From positions 1 through 14,694 of the forward strand of contig JAWWBN010000081.1 of the NCBI GenBank assembly GCA_033720955.1: a stretch of 14,694 nucleotides of DNA, in the 5' to 3' direction. This document shows, one piece after another, positions 6,707 through 14,694 of this stretch; within the stretch, counting starts at the first letter, position 1; every line of letters begins with the position of its first letter. Below the pieces are notes generated by a model that worked only from the letters and a program-made list of their open reading frames with translations, was not told the DNA's origin and ran no database searches. The position numbers were made by a program, and so were the translations under genes. This stretch comes from JAWWBN01 sp033720955. Lineage in GTDB: Bacteria; Acidobacteriota; Thermoanaerobaculia; Multivoradales; JAHEKO01.

Positions 6707-7416
6707 CCCTACGCAGAATCCCCTGGGAGCACTGGTTCGGCGGCGCAGGTCTGGCGCTTCTCCTGATCGGCAGCTATATCGGCCTCTTTGTGGCGCCGCC
6801 CGAGAGGTACATGGGCGAGGTGCAGCGCATCATGTACGTCCATCTCCCCTGCGCCTGGGTGTCCATGGTCTGCTTCACGGCCGCCTTCGCCTCCGCCATC
6901 GGATCCCTGTGGACCGGCGGGAAGAAGTGGGACGGCGCCCTGGTCGGAGCCATCGAGGCCGGAGTCGTGCTCAACGTGCTGTTGCTGATCCAGGGCATCG
7001 TCTGGGGACGCGCCACCTGGTGGGAGGGCACCGACAAGTGGTGGACCTGGGACGTGCGGCTCACCACGTCGCTGTTGATGTGCCTGCTCTTCGCCGGCGT
7101 CCTCGCGCTGCGGGCCTTCGTGGAGGACCGGGAGCGGAAGGCGAGTTGGAGCGCGGTGGCCACGATCGTCGCCTACGTGGACGTGCCCCTCGTCTACTTC
7201 TGCGTGCGCTGGATGCGCAGCCTGCACCAGCCGCAGTCCAGCCCCGAGACGGTGAGCTCCCTGATGGTGACCCCGCTGCGTATCAACTCCTTCGCGGTCC
7301 TCTTCATCGCCATCTGGTTCATCGCCCGGCGCGCCCGCATCGAGCTGATGCGCCGCCAGATGGACGAGGTGCCGCTGCCGCGGCGGCTGACGCCGCAGGA
7401 GAGCGCCGGTGGCTGA
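6703..7416 (+). CDS. ccmC: Heme-handling protein CcmC (heme delivery to CcmE)
   Basis: CcmC is the inner-membrane heme-handling protein that presents heme to CcmE at the periplasmic face. The 237-residue protein has six hydrophobic segments. The two conserved heme-coordinating histidines are visible as His47 in IMYVHLP and His175 in SLHQPQ. The tryptophan-rich WWD segment lies between them (101-120) and ends in WWTWDVRLT. That segment reads WGRATWWEGTDKWWTWD and appears about four residues longer, with two extra acidic residues, than the form I recall from enterobacterial CcmC. The ATG overlaps the ccmB stop (ATGA), with GGAGGAG at 6694-6700 close upstream. The stop at 7416 lies inside the start region of the small gene that follows. 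Confidence 0.96.
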   Translation: MTLRRIPWEHWFGGAGLALLLIGSYIGLFVAPPERYMGEVQRIMYVHLPCAWVSMVCFTAAFASAIGSLWTGGKKWDGALVGAIEAGVVLNVLLLIQGIVWGRATWWEGTDKWWTWDVRLTTSLLMCLLFAGVLALRAFVEDRERKASWSAVATIVAYVDVPLVYFCVRWMRSLHQPQSSPETVSSLMVTPLRINSFAVLFIAIWFIARRARIELMRRQMDEVPLPRRLTPQESAGG

Positions 7417-7564
7417 GGGCGTCATCGTCGGCGGCTGGTCGTACGTCATCGTGGCCTACGGGGTGACCGCCCTGGGGCTGATCGCACATACCCTCTCGCT
7501 GGTGGTCCGTCGCAAGCATCTGCGCCGCGCCAGCCGGCGAAAAGAGACTACGGAAGATGAGTAG
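7409..7564 (+). CDS. ccmD: Small single-pass membrane protein CcmD
   Basis: This 51-residue protein is encoded between ccmC and ccmE. It starts at a GTG (7409) that overlaps the end of ccmC by 8 nt and is preceded by GGAG at 7398-7401 with a 7-nt spacer. Its stop overlaps the ATG of ccmE by 8 nt. It has one hydrophobic segment (about 10-33) with aromatic residues at its front (GGWSYVIVAYG, 8-18), followed by a strongly basic tail (RRKHLRRASRRK, 34-45). This is the expected CcmD topology: a short periplasmic N-terminus and a positive cytoplasmic tail. CcmD is required for release of holo-CcmE from CcmABC. Sequence conservation in CcmD is weak, so the call relies on position, size and topology, which all agree. 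Gene finders can easily miss it. Confidence 0.85.
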   Translation: MAEGVIVGGWSYVIVAYGVTALGLIAHTLSLVVRRKHLRRASRRKETTEDE

Positions 7565-8014
7565 CGAACGACGCAAGAGAATGATGATCGTGGCGATCTC
7601 CGCCGCCGTCGCGCTGGCCGCCCTCGGCTACGTGGCCTTCGGCGGGATCGGCGCCAACCTCGTCTACTACTGGAGCCCCACGGAGCTGATGGAGGCGGGC
7701 CGGAAGGCGCAGGGCGCCGACATCCGGCTGGGCGGCCTGGTCGAAGCCGGGTCGGTGCAGAGGGCCGCCGACGGCCTCACTCTGCGCTTCCGGGTGACCG
7801 ACGGCACCACCACGGTGCCGGTCTACGCCCGGGCGGTGCCGCCGGCGATGTTCCGCGAGGGCATCGGCGTGGTGGTCGAAGGGACCATGGGGGCCGACGG
7901 CGAGTTCCAGACCGAGCGCCTGATGGTCAAGCACGACAACCAGTATCGGCCTCCCGGCGACACCGAGGACCTGGACATGAAAGAGCTCCTGGAGACGATG
8001 AAGATCGCGGATGG

Positions 8015-8018
<4 letters not shown>
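7557..8018 (+). CDS. ccmE: Periplasmic heme chaperone CcmE
   Basis: CcmE binds heme covalently in the periplasm and passes it to CcmF. The 153-residue protein has an N-terminal membrane anchor (about 9-28) after a basic start. An OB-fold domain follows (about 38-125). The heme-attachment motif is KHDNQYRPP, with His126 as the covalent heme-binding residue and Tyr130 as the axial ligand. This is the His (not Cys) form of the family. The preceding VVVEGTMGADGEFQTERLMV block (105-124) matches CcmE proteins well. The acidic tail (135-153) is typical. The ATG lies inside the end of ccmD, and the TGA stop overlaps the ccmF ATG (ATGA at 8015-8018). Confidence 0.97.
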
Positions 8019-9933
<1,915 letters not shown>

Positions 9934-9937
<4 letters not shown>

Positions 9938-10485
9938 ACCGCTGGGCTCTCCTCGTGGGGGCGGGGATCGTGCTGCCCCTGATCGTGGTGCTGGCGGTCT
10001 CCTTCCGCTTCGACCCGCGAGCGATCGACTCGCCGCTGATCGACAATCCGGCGCCCGACTTCGCGCTGCCCGACCTCGACGGCGCCGTGCATCGGCTGAG
10101 CGAGCTCGAGGGCCGGCCGGTGGTCATCAACTTCTGGGCCACCTGGTGCCAACCCTGCATCGTCGAGCACCCCGTTCTGCTCTCGGCGTCACGGCGCTAC
10201 CGCGATCGCGTCGTCTTCCTCGGCGTCGTCTACCAGGACGAGCCCGAGAAGATCCGCCGCTTCGTCGATGTCCGTGGCGGCTGGGGTCCGTCTCTGGTGG
10301 ACGACGGGGGCGGCGTCGCCATCGCCTACGGCGTCTACGGAGCGCCCGAGACGTTCTTCGTGGACCGGAGCGGAAGGGTGGTCGAGAAGGTCACCGGGGC
10401 GGTCTCGCCGGAGCGGCTGGACCGGATTCTCGGTCGTCTCCTGGCCGGGGGAGAGCCGGGAACGGATCGACGCTCGGCAAGCTGA
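9934..10485 (+). CDS. ccmG: Membrane-anchored thiol:disulfide oxidoreductase CcmG/DsbE
   Basis: This thioredoxin-fold reductant keeps the heme-binding cysteines of apocytochrome c reduced. The 183-residue protein has an N-terminal membrane anchor (about 5-24) and a periplasmic thioredoxin domain. The active site is NFWATWCQPC, with Cys72 and Cys75. The CcmG-specific GVYGAPETFFVD (133-144) carries the cis-proline Pro138. The domain opens with PAPDFALPDLDG (39-50), also typical. It overlaps ccmF by 4 nt and ends the ccm run. A short hydrophilic tail (172-183) has no family counterpart I recognise. No ccmH or ccmI follows, and the next gene is an unrelated giant protein with its own promoter. 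Confidence 0.95.
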
Positions 10486-10635
10486 TCGCCACGTCGCCCG
10501 CGCCCCCGAGGAGCCCTGCAGCAGCGTCACGAAGAGAGTTCGAAAGATAGTCCTGCGTTTATTTGTCATCGCGGGCCTCTTGCGATACGTTGCCCGATGT
10601 TCCCCCGGAATCCGCTAGTCGCAGGAGGCCCTTCG
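10486..10635 (+). promoter_or_regulatory. Intergenic region with promoter for the giant repeat protein
   Basis: This 150-nt spacer separates the ccm operon from the giant gene. A relatively AT-rich patch spans 10537-10591. The best promoter match is TTGTCA (10563-10568) and TACGTT (10586-10591), separated by 17 nt. Transcription would then start near 10598 and give a leader of about 38 nt. A short inverted repeat ATCGC/GCGAT (10568-10572 and 10582-10586, 9-nt loop) fills the space between the two hexamers and could be an operator. A strong Shine-Dalgarno, AGGAGG (10623-10628), lies 7 nt before the ATG at 10636. I found no convincing terminator hairpin for the ccm operon here. Confidence 0.42.
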
Positions 10636-13600
10636 ATGCACAACACCCCGCCGAAAGCCCAGCTCGCCGCCGCGGCTCTTGCCGCTCTCCTCTTCAGCCC
10701 CGCGCTCTGGGCGCAGGCCCCGCCGACGACGTTCTCGAAGGCGTTCTCGCCCGACACGATCGGCCCGGCCAGCGTGAGCCGGCTGGTGTTCACCATCAAC
10801 AACTCGGGCGGTCCCGGACGGACAGAGGTGGCGTTCACCGACACCCTGCCGGCCGGCGTGACCATCGCGACGCCGGCGAACGCCGCCTCCACCTGTGCCG
10901 GCACCCTCTCGGCGCCCGCCGGAGGCGGCACCATCAGCTTCAGCGGCGGCACCGTCGCCGCCGGCACCACCTGCACCCTCCGGGTCGACGTCACCAGCGC
11001 GACGCCGGGCACCCACAGCAACGTCTCGAGCAGCCTGACCTTCCAGGGCGGCTCGACCGGCGCCGCCTCGGCCGACCTGACGGTGGCGACCGACCGGCCC
11101 GGCTTCACCAAGAGCTTCTCGCCGGACACGGTCCTCTTCGGCGGCCGCAGCACCCTCACCTTCACCATCGACAACACCCTCAGCGCCACCGCGGCGCGCG
11201 CCCTCACCTTCACCGACAACCTGCCCTCCGGGATGACCGTGGCGAGCCCCGCCAACGTCGTCAGAACCTGCACCGGCGGCACGTTGAGCGCCCCCGCCGG
11301 CGGCGGCGTGATCACCCTCTCCGGCTTCGTGCCCTCCGACGCCCAGGTGGCCGCCGGAGCGAGTTGCACGATCTCCGTGGACGTGATCGGCAGCGCCGTG
11401 GGAGCGCTGGGCAACACCAGCGGCGAGCTCACCTCGCAGCCGGGGACGACTTTCACCACCCGCTCCAGCGGACGGGCGGCCGGCGTCCTGACCGTGGCCA
11501 GCGACCCGCTGCTACTGACCAAGAGCTTCGTCGACGACCCGGCCAGCCCGGGCGGCACCGTCACCCTCCGCTTCACCGTGCGCAACCTGAGCCGCCTCGC
11601 CACCGCCACCGCCATCAGCTTCACCGACGACCTCGACGCGGCCCTCAGCGGGCTCGAGGCCGTGGGGCTGCCGACCGACCCCTGCGGCGCGAGCTCGTCG
11701 ATCGCCGGCACCGGCCTCCTGACCCTGAGCGACGGCGAGCTGGCGCCGGAGGGGTCGTGCTCCTTCGACGTCACCCTGCAGGTGCCGACCTCCGCCGCGC
11801 CCGGGAGCTACACCAACACCACGAGCTCGGTGACCGGCGACCTGGACGGCGACGCCACCACCGGCAGCCCCGCCAGCGACGTCCTCTTCGTCGAGCCGGC
11901 TCCCGTCCTGACCAAGAGCTTCCTCGACGACCCGGCGGGGGCCGGCGACACCGTCGAGCTCGAGTTCACCATCGCCAACACCAGTCCCACCGACGCGGCG
12001 ACCGACATCGCCTTCACCGACACCTTCGTGGAGGTGCTGCCGACCGCCGTCTCCACACCCGCCGACGGCTTCTGCGGAGCGGGCGCCACCGCCGTCTTCA
12101 CGCCGCTGATCGCCTCGGGGTCGGGGAGCACCCTGGCCGAGCTGGAGGTCTCGGGCGCCAGCCTGGGGGTGGGCGAGAGCTGCACCTTCAGCATCGTCCT
12201 GAACATCTCCGAGGGCGCGCAGGCGGGGCTCTACGCCAACACCACCAGCGAGATCACCGCCCTCGTCGGCGGCACCCCGTTCTCCGGCACCCCGGCCAGC
12301 GACGACCTCGCCGTGGTGGCGCCGCCCTCTCTCTTCAAGCAGTTCCTCGACGACCCGGTCCAGCCGGGCGGCACCGTGACCCTCCAGTTCACCCTGAGCT
12401 ACACCAACGACTCCGAGGGCGACATCGACCTGCCGGGTGAGGCCACGGGGATCGGATTCACCGACAACCTCGCGGCGGTCCTGAGCGGTCTCACGGCCAC
12501 CGGGCTGCCGGCGGCCGACGTCTGCGGCGCCGGCTCCGAGCTCTCCGGCACGACCACCCTCACCCTCACCGGCGGCAACCTGGGAGCGGACGAGAGCTGC
12601 ACCTTCAGCGTCTCTCTCGACGTGCCCGCGACGGCGACCAGCGGCAGCTACACCAACACCACCAGCAACGTCGTCGCCACGGTGCTCGGCGTCACCACCA
12701 CCGGCAATCCCGCCTCGGACGCGCTCAAGATCGCCGGTCTGACCCTCACCAAGGAGTTCACCGACGATCCGGTCCTCGCCGGAGGCACGGTAGAGCTGAG
12801 CTTCACCCTGGAGAACTCGAGCCCGACCCAGTCGGCCACCAACATCTTCTTCCAGGACAACCTGGACGCCACCCTGGAGGATCTGGCGGCCACCGGCCTG
12901 CCCGCGAACGATGTCTGCGGAGCCGGCTCCTCCCTGGTGGGTACCGCCGGCAACACCTTCCTCACCTTCCAGGGCGGCAGCCTCGGTCCGGGGTCGTCCT
13001 GCACCTTCAGCGTCGTTCTCACGGTGCCGGCCGCGGCCGAGAGCGGCGACTATCCCAACGCCACCACCTCCGTCACCGCGACCATCGACGGCACCCCCGG
13101 GGTGCAGTTCGACGGCGCGAGCGACGTGCTCGCCGTGTCCTCCGACTTCCTGTCGCTCTCCAAGGAGTTCATCGACGATCCGGCAGCGCCCGGAGGCACC
13201 ACCACCCTCCGCTTCACCCTGCTCAACCTGAGCGACACGCAGGCGGTGTCGGCGATCGCCTTCACCGACGATCTCGACGCCGCCCTGACGGGCCTGGCGG
13301 CGACCGGCCTGCCCGCGAACGACGTCTGCGGCGCCGGCTCGTCGATCAGCGGCACGGGCCTGCTGACCTTCAGCGGCGGCAGCCTGGCGCCGGGCGCCTC
13401 CTGCGTCTTCGACGTGGCCCTGTCGGTGCCGGCCGACGCCCCGCTCGGCGGCTCCGCCGTCAACACCACCAGCGCGGTGACGGGCACGGCCTCCGGGCTG
13501 AGCGTCACCGGCGACGCGGCCACCGACGTGCTGCTCATCGACTTCCTCACCTTCTCGAAGAGCTTCGACGCCATCGGCGAGGCGGGCGGCGCCGTGGTGC

Positions 13601-14643
13601 TGACCTTCGACATCGCCAACCTGAGCAGCACCGACAGCGTCGCCGATCTCTCCTTCTCCGACGACCTCGACGCCGTGGTGCCGGGCCTGGAGGCCGTGGG
13701 CCTGCCCGCGGCCGACGTCTGCGGCCTCGGCTCGCAGCTCACCGGCACGAGCTTCCTGCAGCTCACCGGCGGGAACCTGCTGCCGGGCGGCTCCTGCACC
13801 TTCAGCGTCACCCTCCAGATCCCGGCCGCCACGGAGCCGGACGACTACGACAACGTCACCAGCGACCTGCTCACCACCGGCGGCGTCCCCGCCGCTCTGC
13901 CGGCGACCGCCACCCTCACGGTGATCTCGGCCGTCGACAGCGACGGCGACGGCGTGCTGGACAACGAGGACTTCTGCCCCGGCACCGTGATTCCGGAGGG
14001 CGTGCCCACCCACGGGCTGGGAAGAAACCGCTACGCCCTGGTGGACGACGACGACGTCTTCGACACCAATCCGGCCGGCAACGAGCCCGCCCTGTTCACC
14101 ATCGCCGACACCGGCGGCTGCTCGTGCGAGCAGATCATCGTCGCCGCCGGCCTCGGCGAGGGACACGTCAAGTTCGGCTGCTCGCTCGGCGAGATGCGGG
14201 AGTGGGTGGCCTTCGTCAACGGGGGCCCGCTGGATGACGACGGCGACTCCGACTCCGATTCCGACTCCGACTCCGACTCCGACACGGGCTCCTCGCCCGA
14301 GTCGCAGGGGCGGGGCGACTGCTGCGAGCAGGAGCACCGCGAGGCGCCGCCGTCCACGGGCGCCGGAGTGACCATCCGGATCGAGGGCGACGGCACCGTC
14401 ACCACCAGTCCGCGCTGGATCGGCGGCAAGAGCTACGGCGCGGTGATCTGCGGCGGCGCCGGCCGGAGCTGCCACGCCGACTTCGCTCCGGGCGACACGG
14501 TGCTGCTGATGGCGCGGCCGGGCAGCGGCGGCTCCCGCTTCGTCGAGTGGTCCGGCGCCTGCCGGGGCACCGACCCGGTCGTCGCGGTGACCGCCGGCGC
14601 CAGCACGGAGTGCGTCGCGATCTTCGGGGCTGTGGAGGAGTAG
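10636..14643 (+). CDS. Large exported DUF11-repeat protein with TSP3-like, SD-linker and InlB-B-like C-terminal domains
   Basis: This is a 1335-residue secreted or surface protein. I start it at the ATG at 10636, not the in-frame ATG at 10597, because AGGAGG lies 7 nt upstream and a clean signal peptide then begins at residue 1 (core about 9-24, likely cleavage after SPALWA, residue 26). Eight DUF11/B_ant-like beta-sandwich repeats follow (about 33-1097), each with two cysteines. Next come a calcium-binding thrombospondin type 3-like motif DSDGDGVLDNEDFCPGT (1101-1117), a Cys-containing module GGCSCEQII...GHVKFGCS (1160-1183), an acidic SD-rich linker (1201-1220) and a C-terminal repeat resembling divergent InlB B-repeats (1244-1331; CxxxxxxC at 1272-1279, FVEWSGAC at 1302-1309). 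No LPXTG, PEP-CTERM or C-terminal membrane helix is visible, so how it is retained is unknown. An adhesive or structural role is inferred only from architecture. Confidence 0.88.
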   Translation: MHNTPPKAQLAAAALAALLFSPALWAQAPPTTFSKAFSPDTIGPASVSRLVFTINNSGGPGRTEVAFTDTLPAGVTIATPANAASTCAGTLSAPAGGGTISFSGGTVAAGTTCTLRVDVTSATPGTHSNVSSSLTFQGGSTGAASADLTVATDRPGFTKSFSPDTVLFGGRSTLTFTIDNTLSATAARALTFTDNLPSGMTVASPANVVRTCTGGTLSAPAGGGVITLSGFVPSDAQVAAGASCTISVDVIGSAVGALGNTSGELTSQPGTTFTTRSSGRAAGVLTVASDPLLLTKSFVDDPASPGGTVTLRFTVRNLSRLATATAISFTDDLDAALSGLEAVGLPTDPCGASSSIAGTGLLTLSDGELAPEGSCSFDVTLQVPTSAAPGSYTNTTSSVTGDLDGDATTGSPASDVLFVEPAPVLTKSFLDDPAGAGDTVELEFTIANTSPTDAATDIAFTDTFVEVLPTAVSTPADGFCGAGATAVFTPLIASGSGSTLAELEVSGASLGVGESCTFSIVLNISEGAQAGLYANTTSEITALVGGTPFSGTPASDDLAVVAPPSLFKQFLDDPVQPGGTVTLQFTLSYTNDSEGDIDLPGEATGIGFTDNLAAVLSGLTATGLPAADVCGAGSELSGTTTLTLTGGNLGADESCTFSVSLDVPATATSGSYTNTTSNVVATVLGVTTTGNPASDALKIAGLTLTKEFTDDPVLAGGTVELSFTLENSSPTQSATNIFFQDNLDATLEDLAATGLPANDVCGAGSSLVGTAGNTFLTFQGGSLGPGSSCTFSVVLTVPAAAESGDYPNATTSVTATIDGTPGVQFDGASDVLAVSSDFLSLSKEFIDDPAAPGGTTTLRFTLLNLSDTQAVSAIAFTDDLDAALTGLAATGLPANDVCGAGSSISGTGLLTFSGGSLAPGASCVFDVALSVPADAPLGGSAVNTTSAVTGTASGLSVTGDAATDVLLIDFLTFSKSFDAIGEAGGAVVLTFDIANLSSTDSVADLSFSDDLDAVVPGLEAVGLPAADVCGLGSQLTGTSFLQLTGGNLLPGGSCTFSVTLQIPAATEPDDYDNVTSDLLTTGGVPAALPATATLTVISAVDSDGDGVLDNEDFCPGTVIPEGVPTHGLGRNRYALVDDDDVFDTNPAGNEPALFTIADTGGCSCEQIIVAAGLGEGHVKFGCSLGEMREWVAFVNGGPLDDDGDSDSDSDSDSDSDTGSSPESQGRGDCCEQEHREAPPSTGAGVTIRIEGDGTVTTSPRWIGGKSYGAVICGGAGRSCHADFAPGDTVLLMARPGSGGSRFVEWSGACRGTDPVVAVTAGASTECVAIFGAVEE
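10732..13926 (+). repeat. Eight tandem DUF11-type protein repeats inside the giant gene
   Basis: Repeat starts by protein residue are about 33, 157, 294, 424, 565, 702, 839 and 971, ending near 1097. Units are 123-141 residues long. Each opens with a (T/S)K-x-F motif, continues through a TLxFTxxN strand and an FTDxL motif, and ends in a NTTSxVT strand. Units 1 and 2 open with FSPDT. Units 3-7 share F-x-DDP, and units 3-8 share the GLPAxDVCG-like block. Unit 8 has lost the DDP. Cysteine pairs fall at 87/113, 212/244, 350/375, 480/516, 630/655, 761/789, 898/923 and 1029/1054, which suggests one disulfide within each unit. Unit 4 is divergent in the middle, and unit 5 has an insertion (SYTNDSEGDIDLPGEA, 588-603). 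Confidence 0.85.
14245..14283 (+). repeat. GACTCC hexamer repeat encoding an Asp-Ser linker
   Basis: Six consecutive hexamers (GACTCC, with one GATTCC variant as the third copy) plus a final GAC encode alternating Asp-Ser residues about 1204-1216 of the giant protein. Because the unit is 6 bp, gain or loss of copies changes linker length without shifting the frame. The linker separates the Cys-rich calcium-binding part from the C-terminal InlB-B-like domain, much as SD repeats space domains in Gram-positive adhesins. Confidence 0.9.
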
Positions 14644-14693
14644 CGGCGGGCCGGGGCATCCAGCGGGTGTGAGGGCGTCAGCCCTCCCCGCCG
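14644..14693 (+). terminator. Candidate hairpin terminator after the giant gene
   Basis: Directly after the TAG stop, CGGCGGG (14644-14650) is complementary to CCCGCCG (14687-14693). Nested inside it, GAGGGC (14671-14676) pairs with GCCCTC (14681-14686) around a 4-nt loop. This makes a two-level stem. No T-tract is visible before the window ends, so intrinsic termination cannot be confirmed. Confidence 0.4.
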
Positions 14694-14694
14694 G

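Noticed and set aside
10597..10635. Earlier in-frame ATG for the giant protein
   Set aside because: It would put 13 extra residues before the signal peptide and has no ribosome site. It also lies at about the predicted transcription start.
10563..12440. 625-codon plus-strand frame overlapping the start of the giant gene
   Set aside because: It is an out-of-frame shadow rich in Arg, His, Gly and Pro, with no signal peptide or domains.
10732..13926. Tandem repeats as a possible CRISPR or DNA-level repeat element
   Set aside because: The period is roughly 370-420 bp, it follows codons, and conservation is at the protein level. It is a protein repeat array.
11512..14475. 987-codon open frame on the minus strand opposite the giant gene
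   Set aside because: It is the antisense shadow of a high-GC repeat gene. Its translation is dominated by Gly, Ala, Arg, Glu, Val and His with no recognisable domain, while the plus strand has a signal peptide, a ribosome site and clear domain repeats.

Overview
The window is a very GC-rich (about 70% by eye), densely coded bacterial chromosomal segment with thirteen genes and almost no free DNA. No rRNA, tRNA, CRISPR array or insertion sequence was seen. The gene content (a TAXI-type TRAP transporter with a fused permease, a system I cytochrome c maturation (ccm) operon and a very large DUF11-repeat secreted protein) points to a diderm, respiring, free-living bacterium. An Acidobacteriota-, Myxococcota- or Desulfobacterota-like lineage is my guess; no marker gene settles it.

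Layout. (1) 1-1786, minus strand: a lipoprotein TAXI solute-binding protein followed by its fused 4TM/12TM TRAP permease, which runs off the left edge. (2) 1852-5255, plus strand: a HAD-fold phosphatase of the 5'(3')-deoxyribonucleotidase type, a full-length ABC-B type exporter (half-transporter with the permease fused to the ATPase) and a CaCA-family sodium/calcium-type exchanger. The last two are separated by only 8 nt. (3) 5322-10485, plus strand: seven tightly overlapping genes ccmA-ccmB-ccmC-ccmD-ccmE-ccmF-ccmG. CcmABCD would load heme onto the periplasmic chaperone CcmE. CcmF would transfer it to apocytochrome c, and CcmG would keep the CXXCH cysteines reduced. Most junctions are 4-nt stop/start overlaps, so the unit is surely cotranscribed. 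No ccmH follows ccmG. (4) 10636-14643, plus strand: a 1335-residue exported protein with its own promoter and a strong ribosome binding site. It has a signal peptide, eight DUF11-like beta-sandwich repeats each carrying two cysteines, a thrombospondin type 3-like calcium-binding motif, a Cys-rich segment, an SD-repeat linker and a C-terminal InlB-B-like repeat domain.

Two patterns stand out beyond gene calls. Transcription-unit starts at the left and centre lack Shine-Dalgarno sequences but have a TANNNT box 6-11 nt before the start codon, suggesting leaderless or very short-leader transcripts. Genes inside the ccm operon, and the giant gene, have good Shine-Dalgarno sequences. The strictly paired cysteines of the giant repeat protein, next to a thiol-redox/heme maturation operon, are suggestive but may be coincidental. 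I see no convincing entirely new multi-gene system here. The best candidates for novelty are the architecture of the giant protein and the altered tryptophan-rich loop of CcmC.
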